Below are positions 1 to 10,056 of a DNA stretch of 64,000 nt, piece after piece. Where the stretch lies: assembly GCA_002786065.1 (NCBI GenBank), contig NHNY01000021.1, positions 371,045 through 435,044 of the forward strand. The letters run 5' to 3'. A model generated the notes under the pieces. That model was not told the origin of the DNA. It did no database searches and saw only the letters and a list, made by a program, of their open reading frames with translations. The position numbers and the translations under genes were made by a program. This DNA is from Microcyclospora pomicola. Its lineage: Eukaryota > Ascomycota > Dothideomycetes > Capnodiales. Numbering within the stretch: the first letter of the stretch is position 1; every line of letters begins with the position of its first letter.

Positions 1-460
1 TCACGCATTCGCTCGACCTCTGAGACGTGGTTTTTCTTCTGCTCTTCAAGGAGTCCCTTATGTTGATCTCGTATGGCTTGTAGAGCTGCCCGATGGCTGT
101 CCTCCAGGACAACGATTGCTGCAATATTCTTTTCACTGGCCGCTTTCGCTTCTTTGCGCACTTGCTCGATGTCTCCGACATGATCCTGCTTTTGATTTTC
201 AAGAACTCTCTCATGTCGAACTTGTAGGGTTTGTAAGGCTGCCCGATGATCGTTCTCGAGGACAGCGATCGCTGCAGTGTTCTTGTCACTAGTCGCTTTC
301 GCCTCCTCACGCATTCGCTCGACCTCTGAGACGTGGTTTCGCTTCTGCTCTTCAAGGACTCCCTCATGTTGATCTCGTAAAGATTGGAAGGCTGTCCGAT
401 GGTCGTGCTCTAGGGCAGCGATCGCTGCAGTGCTCTTGGCACTGGCCACTTTCGCCTCTT
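1..460 (-). repeat. Tandem 153-bp coding repeat in the coiled-coil gene
   Basis: The stretch starting at position 1 recurs at 307 with few changes, a spacing of 306 bp (102 codons). A more diverged copy lies between them near 154, giving a 153-bp (51-codon) unit. The repeat keeps the reading frame, so it adds whole coiled-coil modules. Copy number may continue beyond the left edge. Confidence 0.75.
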
Positions 461-3400
461 CACGCTCGCGTTCCCTCATCTCCGAACGTACCCTGTCAAG
501 CTCCGAACTATGCTCCCGCAGTAATTCTTCCTTCGAGTCGTTGTGCTGCTGTTGTACTTGCCTCAAAGCATCGGCATGAGCACTCTCCAGATCTGCAATC
601 ATCATTGCAGTCTGTCCTTCGCTGTCCGCCTTCGTCTCTGCGCGAGCCCGGTCAAGCTCGGTGACGTGATCACGAGCTTGGGCATGCAAGGCACTCCCAT
701 GTTGCTTTGAGAGTTGGTCGAGCGTTTCGCGATGTGCAGTGTCCAGATCAGCAGCCTTGCCATTGGCCGTCTCTATCTGTACGCGTAACTGCTGGAGCTC
801 AGCACTATGACGGACGATTAGCTCTTCATACTGCTCTTGTTTCAGTTTCAGCGCTTCAGCTTGTTCATCGAGTAATTGTGCATTTCGGTGTTTCTCATGC
901 AACGTCTCTGCACGAGACTGGTCAAGCTCGGTGGCGTGATCACGAGTTTGATCGCTCAAGGCCTTTTGATGTTGCTCCTGGAGTTGCTGGAGCGTTTCCC
1001 GTTGTCGGGCCTCCAGATCGGTAGTCTTGCCATTGGCCGCCTCGATCCGTGCGCGTAATTGATGGAGCTCAGCATCATGATGAGCCACTTGCTCTTCAAA
1101 CTGGTCTTGTTGGAGTTTCGATGCCTCAGCTTGTTGTTCGTATTGCTGTTTCGCACGCAAGATAGTTTGGTTCAGACCTGTCACAATCTCATTGTGTGCA
1201 ACAACTCGTTTCTCCAGAACCTTGACGTGTTCCGCATCCTTTGCTGCCATCGCTGTCTCGAAATTCGCGATACTGGCCTGTTCATACCTTTCTTTCTCCG
1301 CCTGCGAGGCTTCGACCTGCTTCTGGAGCGTTTCATCATACTGCTGTTTGGCGTGCGAAATCCTCGCCTTGAGTGTCGAGACGACTTCTATGTGCTTCAA
1401 GGCTCGTTCTTCCGAGCCCTGGGTGTGCTCGGCTTCCTTTACTGCCATGGCGGTCTCGAGTTCGGCGGCGCGGGACTGGTGCTCAGTGACTTGCTCCTGC
1501 ACCTCGCCAAGCTTGGTTTCTAGGCCCTGAACAATTTCACTGTGGCTCTCATGCGCTTGCTGGAGGGCCTTGCGGATGGAATCTACTTTGGCTTCAGAAA
1601 CTTCCCGTTCTCGGCTATGCGCGGCCTGGAGCTCCTCGATCCGGATGGTGTTTTCGTACTTCTCAAGTTCCAGACTTTGTCGCATGCTCTGTACAACAGC
1701 TTGATGTTCCTTGACCATAGACGCCACCTTCTGCTCGGTAGTTTCTTGTTCGCGACTGTGCTTAGATCTTAGCTCTTCGAGGTCGACGGTATGGACCGTC
1801 TTCTCCTTCTCAAGACACTCTCGTAAGCTCTGCACGACTGACCGCTGTTCGTCCGCAAGCGAGGCTGCCTGCATCTCAGCAGATTTCTTCTCTTGGTCGT
1901 GTGCAGCGCGAACGCGTTCAATGTCGCTGTCGTGAGCTTTCCTCGATTCTTCCAGGCTGCTCTCCAAGCTCTGCACCGTCATCTGGTGGTCGTGTATCAA
2001 CTCAGTCGTCATTTGCTTGGCGTCCGCGAGCTCTTGCCCATGTGTCACCCGCAAAGCCTCGACCTGGCCTTGGAAATCTTTCCTCGCGCCCTCTAGGTCG
2101 TCTTGCAAGCTTTTCACTGTCGCCTGGTGGTCGCGGACCAACTCAGTCGTCCGTTCCTCGGCTGCCGCCAGCTCCTGCCCATGCGCCGTCCGCAACGCAT
2201 CGACTTGACCTTCGTGGTCCTTCTTCGCAGCCTCTAGATCGTCTTGCAAGCTTCTCACCTTCGTCTGGTGGCCGCGAACCAACTCAGTCGTTCGTTCCTC
2301 AGCCGCCGCCAGCTCCTGCCCATGCGCCGTCCGCAACGCCTCGACCTGGCCTTCATGATCCTTCTTCGCATCCTTTAAATCGTCTTGCAAGCCTTTCACC
2401 ACCGCATGGTGCTTCTCCATCGATGAATTCGTCCGCTGGGCATGGTCCTGGTGGATCTGCTCGCTTTCCTTGGCATGACTTCGCTGGAGATCGGCAAGCG
2501 AGGTGTCCATCTGCTCCCGAGCCAACTTATGAGCAGTCGTGAGGTCGCGGATCTTTGTCTCGTGTGCGGCTTTGGCCTCCACCAGCTCCTGCCCGTGAGC
2601 CGTCCGCAACGCCTCAACCTGGCCTTCGTGATCCTTCTTCGCATCCTCCAGGTCGTCTTGCAAGCCTTTAACCGCCGCATGGTGCTTCTCCATCAATGTA
2701 TTCGTCCGCTGCGCATAGTCCTGATGATTTTGCTCACTTTCCTTGGCATGACTTTGCTGGAGGTTCGCAAACGAGGTGTCACTCTGCTCCCGAGCCAACT
2801 CATGAGTAGTCACGAGGTCGCGTATCTGCGCCTCGTGTGCGGTTTTGGCCTCGTCTAGCGAGAGTTGCATTTGCTTCTGTACTTCGTCATGCGCACTTTG
2901 CAGGTCGCGTATTTGTTCGTCGTGCCGTGCAATGACGGCTTCGAGTTGCTGATCCTTTTCTTGCCGCATGTCCGCCAGTACCGTCCTTTGTTGCTCGACC
3001 TGGGCCAGTAGCTCTGTACACCTGGACTCATGTTCCAGCTCGAGGTCTTGTCCATTTCGCTTTGCGTCTCGCAAAGCCTTTTGCGCCTCTTCTCGTTCTC
3101 TGCTCACCGCGTCCAGTGTTTCCACCAGCTTCTCCTTCTCTTCCACCAACCGATCGATCCTCAGTTCGGCATTTTCCAGCCATTGTTCTCGCCGCTGCCG
3201 CTCCAGACCCAGCTCCTCCCGCGCTTTCTCCAGCTCCACTTCTCGCTCATCGGGCAGGTCCTCGAAGTCTTCACTCTCGCTCTCTGTCTCCGTTTCGTCT
3301 GGGTCTTTGCTGATGCTGACCTTCCTGCCCAACAGCCCACTGCCTTGGAGCTGCGGTCGCTGTTGCTGCACCTGCTGTTGCTGTAACTCTGCCAATGACT

Positions 3401-3740
3401 CCAGCCGCGCCTGCTCCTGCAATTGCACGAGCTCGTACTTGATCCTCCTCTTCAACGCATCCAGCTCTTGGAAAACCCGCGCAACGGGGACATGATCCGC
3501 GTCTGCCGCAGATTTCCGGGGTCGGAAGATCTGGGCAGAGATGGTGGTCGGCTGGGCGAGTTGCGACGAGGTCGTACGTGGTGCAGCTTGAGACTGGGAA
3601 ATCAGGGTCTTGATGTGGTCGATCTCGCGCGCGAGGGAGCGAGTTCCACCGCTGCCGACGGCATACGAGCTGTGCGAGGAGTTGGGACGTTCGGTGGCAT
3701 CGCTATGCGCGCGACTCGCCGGACGGGCAAGGTAATCCAT
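1..3740 (-). CDS. Large coiled-coil protein, N-terminal part (runs off the left edge)
   Basis: One frame stays open on the minus strand from an ATG at 3740 to position 1, at least 1,246 codons. It opens with a Ser/Thr-rich segment, a Gln-rich stretch (about 3345-3420) and an acidic patch near 3250-3310. From about 3240 onward it is almost uninterrupted heptad-type coiled coil rich in Glu, Gln, Lys, Ala and His, built partly from tandem units (47-residue units near 2098-2520, 51-residue units at 1-460). No catalytic domain is visible. Such proteins are usually structural or tethering proteins (spindle pole, septum, Golgi, motor adaptor), but I do not recognise this one. The same frame is open further upstream to about 3965, just after an acceptor-like TTATAG, so the true start may lie in an upstream exon at 3990-4200. 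The C-terminus is outside the window. Confidence 0.8.
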   Translation of the reverse strand, partial: MDYLARPASRAHSDATERPNSSHSSYAVGSGGTRSLAREIDHIKTLISQSQAAPRTTSSQLAQPTTISAQIFRPRKSAADADHVPVARVFQELDALKRRIKYELVQLQEQARLESLAELQQQQVQQQRPQLQGSGLLGRKVSISKDPDETETESESEDFEDLPDEREVELEKAREELGLERQRREQWLENAELRIDRLVEEKEKLVETLDAVSREREEAQKALRDAKRNGQDLELEHESRCTELLAQVEQQRTVLADMRQEKDQQLEAVIARHDEQIRDLQSAHDEVQKQMQLSLDEAKTAHEAQIRDLVTTHELAREQSDTSFANLQQSHAKESEQNHQDYAQRTNTLMEKHHAAVKGLQDDLEDAKKDHEGQVEALRTAHGQELVEAKAAHETKIRDLTTAHKLAREQMDTSLADLQRSHAKESEQIHQDHAQRTNSSMEKHHAVVKGLQDDLKDAKKDHEGQVEALRTAHGQELAAAEERTTELVRGHQTKVRSLQDDLEAAKKDHEGQVDALRTAHGQELAAAEERTTELVRDHQATVKSLQDDLEGARKDFQGQVEALRVTHGQELADAKQMTTELIHDHQMTVQSLESSLEESRKAHDSDIERVRAAHDQEKKSAEMQAASLADEQRSVVQSLRECLEKEKTVHTVDLEELRSKHSREQETTEQKVASMVKEHQAVVQSMRQSLELEKYENTIRIEELQAAHSREREVSEAKVDSIRKALQQAHESHSEIVQGLETKLGEVQEQVTEHQSRAAELETAMAVKEAEHTQGSEERALKHIEVVSTLKARISHAKQQYDETLQKQVEASQAEKERYEQASIANFETAMAAKDAEHVKVLEKRVVAHNEIVTGLNQTILRAKQQYEQQAEASKLQQDQFEEQVAHHDAELHQLRARIEAANGKTTDLEARQRETLQQLQEQHQKALSDQTRDHATELDQSRAETLHEKHRNAQLLDEQAEALKLKQEQYEELIVRHSAELQQLRVQIETANGKAADLDTAHRETLDQLSKQHGSALHAQARDHVTELDRARAETKADSEGQTAMMIADLESAHADALRQVQQQHNDSKEELLREHSSELDRVRSEMREREREEAKVASAKSTAAIAALEHDHRTAFQSLRDQHEGVLEEQKRNHVSEVERMREEAKATSDKNTAAIAVLENDHRAALQTLQVRHERVLENQKQDHVGDIEQVRKEAKAASEKNIAAIVVLEDSHRAALQAIRDQHKGLLEEQKKNHVSEVERMR
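2090..2720 (-). repeat. Tandem 141-bp coding repeat in the coiled-coil gene
   Basis: A stretch beginning tcgtcttgcaagc occurs at 2098, 2239 and 2380 (141-bp steps, 47 codons) and again at 2653 (273 bp, 91 codons, further on). All steps are multiples of three, so the protein repeat is in frame. The units are 80-90% alike by eye, which points to recent expansion or gene conversion. Confidence 0.75.
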
Positions 3741-5066
3741 CGAAGGATAGAGCCCAGGCGGTAGGACCTTGGGGGTTTCGCGTGAGGACAGCCTCAAGGG
3801 GCGGAGAGCACGCTCATGGCTCTCCTCCCTTGGTCTCCGGCACTGAAGAGGATGCTTAGAGGCGCACGGAGTGCATGTCGAGCTCCCGGGGACAATGTTG
3901 GCGCCCTCCACTGGCTCTGTGTCGGCCCAGATGGCCAGGAATACGTTTCTGCTGCAGTTCGCAGCCTATAACGATAATAAATGTGGTGCTATAAGGATCA
4001 GGTACCTTCAGGTACGTAGCAACTCGTCCAGGAGCTATTGATCGACCCGAGCACGCCTTTTGGCCCACCACTTTCTCGAATGGCAGTTGCAGAAAGGAAA
4101 TTCTCACTGCGGCATCTCCTACGTCTGTATGCTAACTTACAACATCTAACGTCCCATGAAGCTTTGCCGGGAAGCTCAGGCAAGTGCCGAGCGAATGGTG
4201 AAACGCCTACTACAACGGCGACGTTGAGCCCGAGTGGTGAAACCTGAAGCCGTGGTCCTTGCGGAGGTTTTATCTTAATGATCTGAACCGGAACTCTGGG
4301 GTTTTCTGTAAAGAGGCCAATGATGCGAGTGGATTTTAATGAATTGTCGATACGTTATGTCGGCGGCGTTGGCGGGTGAGGCCGAGACGCGAGACACTCC
4401 GACGAGATGCGGTACCACAACGGCCAAGTGCCGGAGGAGTATTGCAGGACTGAGGACGAGATGACGAGAAGGAAGAGCTGGTAGGGATGCCAAAAACAAA
4501 ATCAGGTTGGAGTATTCTCTGTCAGACCGAGAGGAAGGACACAAGCTCATGCAAGAGGTCGGGCTTGTGCCAGCTGTATGATGCTGCATACACAGGTCGC
4601 CGGCTCATCACTGTGCAGGTGTCACACCAGCGGGCGGTGGTGGGCGATCGTGGCCCTATCGGCCGCCTTTCGGCTTCCCGGATTCTGCAAATATACGGTA
4701 CTTATGAATGTAGAAATGAATTTGTGTGTGCCGGAACGTGATAGTGAATGCACCTTCGTCCCTAGGTCTGTACGGTGCCCGGGTAATGTTTTCTAGGTAC
4801 TTGAGCACCTTCAGTCTTACAAAGTGTGGGGGACAGAAACTACCAATACTTTATCACTCAAACATCTTACGATGGGGTAGGTTTCATCTTCATCAACATT
4901 TGGCCTCATAGCCAATGGCTGTCTCGCACAAAGATTCCGCATACGAGCCTCCCAGCAAGAGGGCCATTTCAGCAATACACCATTGTACACCCGGGGTCTC
5001 ATCTACATCATTCGCGTCGTGGGTTCATCATCCCCCCGCGGTATCGTCACATCTCATCTCGTCACA
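3741..5066. other. Intergenic region between the coiled-coil gene and the Chs4-like gene
   Basis: This interval lies upstream of the coiled-coil gene and downstream of the Chs4-like gene, both on the minus strand. Its right part (about 3741-4200, minus strand) may hold one or two short 5' exons of the coiled-coil gene: an open frame runs to 3965, and donor-like GTACCT and GTAAGT sites lie at about 4010 and 4137. I see no other gene. The short ORFs here have no coding character. Confidence 0.4.
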
Positions 5067-8000
5067 TCACATTACCACACAATCAGCCTCATCCTTCTTC
5101 TGGTCCTTGCGGCTCAGTTTGCCGTTCACGGGCGCCGCTTTCTGTTTGGGGTTTCGCTTGAGATCCTCCAGTCGCTCGAGTGCTTTGGGGAATCTGTACG
5201 CTGTGATGTGGGGTGTCAGTGGAAAGCGTGAATGTAGAGATGTTGCGTGGTCCACTTACAAGCTGCACGACCATACCATCGACGAGCGTCCTCCAGGCTC
5301 GCCGGACAGCCAATACCCTGTTCGCTGAAGTAGCCCATAGCGAACATGGCTTTGGCCAGGGGCGGCTCACTGCTCGCCGCTTTGCGCGCCCACAGGTATG
5401 CTTCGGTGTCGTTTTGCTCCAGGATTCCTTCTGCGCCAGTCAGGTACCACCCTGATAGTGCCAGCTCGGCTTGATGCTCGCCCTGTGCAGCGGCTTTGCT
5501 GTACCACTGGATACTAGACCGGTGGTCGAGCGGAAGTCCCAACTGTCCATACTCATACGCCTGACCAAGACGGAACTGACTAGACTTGTATCCAAACCCC
5601 GCGGCCTGCTGGAAAAGCTCGCGCGCATATTTTTCGTCTGCGACGATTTTGTTCCGGATCTGTGGTTTCGTGTTCGCGGTTTCATACAAAGTCCCCAGCT
5701 CGTGTAACGCGTGCGGATTCTCCCGGTCAGCGCGCTCGGCGGAACGCTTGAGCCAGGTGACAGCATCGGCGATGTTTTCCTGCTGGCCAAGTAAACCTTT
5801 GAGCAAGATCATGCCGAGTTTGTACATCGCCGCGACATCTCCAAGAGCGGCTGCCCGTCGATACCATTGCACTGCCTTCGCCAAGTCCTTTCGCGTGCCA
5901 CCACCTTCCTCCGGACCAATCTCACAACAGACGGCAGTGCGATACGCAGCTTGACCATGGCCCGCCTTCGCAGCCGCTTGATAGAGGTTGAAAGCTTCCT
6001 TCGGATCGACCTGGAGGCCCAGCATTCCTGATCCATGGCAATCGGCAAGGTAGAACTGCGCATCTGGATAGCCACCGGTAGAAAGCTTTCTGAGACGCTT
6101 GTAAGCCTCGGACAGGTATTTTTCCCGATTCTTGTGAGTAGTCTTGTTGTCTGCCCTGCCACCTTCGGATGCTAGCACTGAAGCCGCCTCTACAAGCGCT
6201 TTCACATAGATCAAACCCTGCTTGGGGCTGTTCGGGTTCGCGTTCACCATCGCCTGCAATCGCTCAAGCTCAGCACGAGTGATAGGTTTGTTAGGTTGAT
6301 CGACAGAGAGCGCTTCCTTTTGCGTTGCCATCGAAGGGGCGGGAGTGCTTGATGCTGTGGAACTGTTGTTGTAAATCCGAACTGGAGGAGGTTTTGCGGG
6401 TTGTACAGGGGCTTGCTCTATCAAGCCAGGTCTTACTGGCGGAGGATGCCGGGGGAGTGCATCGGGATTGTTCTGCATGTTTTGGCCCCGAAAGTCAGGA
6501 GCAACTCCATTGGCCGATCGAGGTGGCCGAGGGACATCAGTTTGGACAGGAGGCGCGCTATTGACTCTTTGCAGCCCAGGGTCTGACCAAGTAGTTTGTG
6601 TTGAGTTGAAACGGCCAACATCAGGTCGTTGAAGCGGCGGCTGTGGAGGATATCCATTCGCTTGCTGATACCGAGGATCGTGTGCGTTGCCGCCACCATA
6701 AGCTCGCGGCATTCGAGATTGGCCTTGCTGATATGGCATCTGACCGGCATCGTCGAATGATCTGCGTGGAAGGTTTGGCTGCGCATAGGGTGGTTGCGGA
6801 ACCGCATACGGATCAAAAGCAGTACCTTGACGCCGAGTAGGCTGAGGGTGTGCACTTTGAACATGCTGGAGGCCGCCACTGGACTCCTGGAGACCAAAGT
6901 CGAACCCACTGGAGGGTGTTTGACCACGATCTGACATTGCCTGATATGGTTGCCGAGGATCTTGGGAGGATGTTTGGTATGCTCGAGAATTCTGTACCGG
7001 TGGACTGCGTAAGGGAGAGGTGATGGTTTGGCCTGGCGTGAGTGGCATTGGCGGTGGAGGCGCAGACGCAGGTCCATTAGCAAGATGGCGGTCGACAGTC
7101 TGGTTCCGTTTATGCGGCATGGATTTTTGAGAAGTTGCAGCACTGTCAAAATCAGGCATCTCGGACTCGATCTCATCGTCGCGTGACGGGGCAGCCATAG
7201 CAGCAGGCACATCACCTGGAGTGATACGGTCTTCATGGTAATCGTCGTATAGATCCGTGAGACTGACGTGTTTGCTACTGGTTTCTGGTACATGTAGCCC
7301 AGCAGATGATTGAGACGGGACATCCTGATGATATGGTGTGAGAGCACTATGGCTTTGAGCGACGGACGGTCGACGGCTGCCTTGCGCACTGCTGGATCGT
7401 TCTGGCGGGTAAGTTGGGATTGGCGGTTGATGCTCCGTCATAGCAGACTTTTGTGCAAAGTAGGGAGCGTCCTGAATTGATCCCATAGGCGCTCGCTGGT
7501 CCATCGGGCTCTGCTGGCGATAACGAGGGTCACTCTGTCGTGCGCTCTTGTCATAGTACTGCCGATCTTGTGGGTCTGGTCGTGAGCGACTGCCAGGACG
7601 AATGTACTGTGCATCAAGAGGCGGTCGTGGATATTGGTTGGCTGATTCTTGCCGCCCTCTGTGGTTCGAGTCGGGTTGCACATTCTGCTGGCCTGAATGT
7701 AGCTCGGAGTTCTGTCCGTACCGCAGATCTTGCGATTGCTGGTCGCCCGAAGATGCCTGCTGCTTGCTTGTCGGCCGCTGCACATCGCGTAAATCCTGAC
7801 GTGAAGCATGCGAACTCATAGGCTGGGCAGAACTTGCAGACGCCCTTGCGTCATACGAGTGCTCGCGCGAATCTTGCTGGAATGGTAAGTTGTCGCGCAT
7901 CGGTCCAAAAGAGTACGGATTGTGGTCTGTTGGTGGTCTTCGCGGTGGATCAATATCGTGAGAGCGTCGTCCTTGTCCCATCGATGGGTCCGGTGGCATG

Positions 8001-8881
8001 ACCGACATCCCATCTGGTCGGTTGCGACTACCAGGTCGGTTACCCGATGTGATGGGCCTCGGCCTCTCCTCGCTTGATCGATAACCCATAGCACTATCGT
8101 TACCACGGCTGTGGTGATCACGTCTAGGCGCATCCCTTTTGGCGTTATTGAATTTGGGAAAGGCGGTGTCTTGCGCGATCACTTCGTGCGGCTGCTCAGC
8201 ATGTAGTTTGGCCTTCTCATTGGCCTTCCATTCCTCCATGGTGAGCTTCTTTGATTTCTGCTGGGCAATAGGTTCTTGAGCATATCCGTTGCCAAGCGAT
8301 CTGCCTGACGATGGTGGACCACTACTTGGCTGCTCGTAGCGTTCGTACTGCTTGACCGGCGCCTCTTGCTGCATGCCATTTCGTGAATCGACTGGCCTAT
8401 GCTGGTTCTGCGGCTGTACCTGGTAGCCCTGCCTCTCTGCCTGTTGTGGAGGCCGTGGTGGACCTTGCCTGTTGACTTGTCCATAACCTTGTTTGGGTCC
8501 CGGACCCTGTGGCCGTTGATGATAGCGTGGATCATGGGGTCGTCCACTTTGCTGCTGTTGTTTGCTGTGGAGGGATTGAGGGTCTTGCTGCCGCTGGTAT
8601 CCTCTGTCGTAGCCATTGCCGGGATCAGCTTGCTGATGCTGCTGGTCAGCATACCTGTCTTGACCGCCATTCTGCTGCCATCCATATCCCTGATCGTAGC
8701 TCTGATGATAAGTTTGATCGTAACTCTGGTCGTATGCATTATTGTATGTTTGTCCGTAGCCGCTATCGTACTGCTCTTGTGGAGGTGGACGTGTCGGATG
8801 CTGCGCCGGCGCTCGCTGTTGTCCCTGACCATGGTAAGGCCGTCGTGGAGCCTCATAGGCGGCATTGGAATCGTATGCCAT
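5067..8881 (-). CDS. Chs4/Skt5-type chitin synthase activator with Sel1 repeats and CAAX box
   Basis: There are two exons, 5260-8881 and 5067-5200, joined across a 59-nt intron (5201-5259, GTAAGT donor, CACAG acceptor), giving 1,251 aa. Residues 1 to about 865 are a Gln/Pro/Tyr-rich disordered region. From about 930 to 1215 come Sel1-type helical repeats with the typical A-x-x-W/Y-Y-x-x-A-A pattern. Splicing replaces a spurious unspliced tail with a Lys-rich end finishing in CVVM, a CAAX prenylation motif. Yeast Skt5/Chs4, which activates chitin synthase III at the bud neck and septum, also combines Sel1 repeats with a C-terminal CAAX box. The family call is firm. Which of the several filamentous-fungal paralogues this is remains open. 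The start at 8881 has A at -3 and G at +4. Confidence 0.9.
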
Positions 8882-10056
8882 GATCGTAGTGTAAAGCGAC
8901 GGGTGTTCAGGATTTTAATCGCGGTTCGTGGGCCAGCAGCTCCTCAGTTCATGTCCAGCACGACTGACCGGGGCAGGATTGTGCTTTGAATTGTTGCAAT
9001 GACGATCGTTGAAGGGCCGAGACCCTATTCGAGATGCTCGTAGATTCTGAAACAGGTGCCCTGGTTCTTGTCCTCAAGCGCAATGCGTTCTCCGCGTGGA
9101 AAGTAGTTTCCGCATCCGGCGGCGCAAGCTAGAACATGGGCTAGAATGCGCGGCCTGTCTAGTCGACACACAGTCGGCCGGCTCAAGTTGCAATGTGGAC
9201 ACAAAGATAGTTCTCCAGCATATGAGCAGGACAGAGGAGCCCGAAATGCAGGAGTGAAGTCGGTTTGCAGGCTGGAGTCGCGCAGGACATGATCGGACAC
9301 GAGACCTTGACGTTGACGTACCGAAACCATGGGGTTCGATCTCCGCAGGCCCAATCAAAGCGCGTCGCGCCTGTTCGCTTTAGCTTGTTCCTGGCTGTCA
9401 CATGCGTGTCCTGCCGATCTCGTCTCCCCTCCTTTCGCTTAGGTTCCTTCGCATTGCATTCATCCTTTCTCTTCATCAGCCTGGTAGGAAGATAATCAAG
9501 TCGGAATCAAGACGAATGACTCACGCGGATATCAGTATCATACGCAGATCCATAGATTGTTCACGAATCTCACCAGCGTCCAAAACAGACTATAGACTCG
9601 TTATTACGCAGTCAGCGTTGGTATACAATATGCAGGCGAGCTTAACAAATACAGCTCTGCGACGACTAGGGCGACATCACGTTGTTATCACAGTAGAGTA
9701 CGATGAATCAGTACGTGCATTCCAATCGGGCTCTTTGTCATTCCTTTGTGCTATCTGCTATTGCTGCCTGCTATCTTACAAAAATCCCCTTCATCTTTCA
9801 AGGCAGCAAAGCAACAAGCATAGATATCGCATACGCGTCTGAGTCTTTCGATACTTTTTCGTAAGCTCGTTAATCTGCTGGAGCTTGTCATAAACTCGTT
9901 GCATTGCGTTGCGTCGTATTCATCGTGAATTTCGTTTCTTTCGTCATATCATACAAATCTTTCGTCTCCAATGTCGACAGCGTAAAAGAGATCGCCATCG
10001 TGCTAATCTCGTATCCTTGCTGCTTTGAGAATCTGCTGGTTAGACGCGTGCCGTTA
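8882..10056. other. Intergenic region upstream of the Chs4-like gene
   Basis: This 1.2-kb interval is the 5' flank of the Chs4-like gene and the 3' flank of the next minus-strand gene. Several short overlapping ORFs occur at 9025-9480 on both strands, but none has domain-like sequence or consistent frame use. I see no RNA gene or repeat. Confidence 0.5.

Noticed and set aside
707-3764. Several long plus-strand ORFs (for example 1059-1523, 1901-2542, 2968-3495)
   Set aside because: They are mirror frames of the minus-strand coiled-coil gene, whose frame is continuous and has repeat structure. The plus-strand products are low-complexity Leu/Ser/Pro sequence.
9025-9495. Overlapping short ORFs upstream of the Chs4-like gene
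   Set aside because: They overlap on both strands, share no consistent frame and have no domain-like features.
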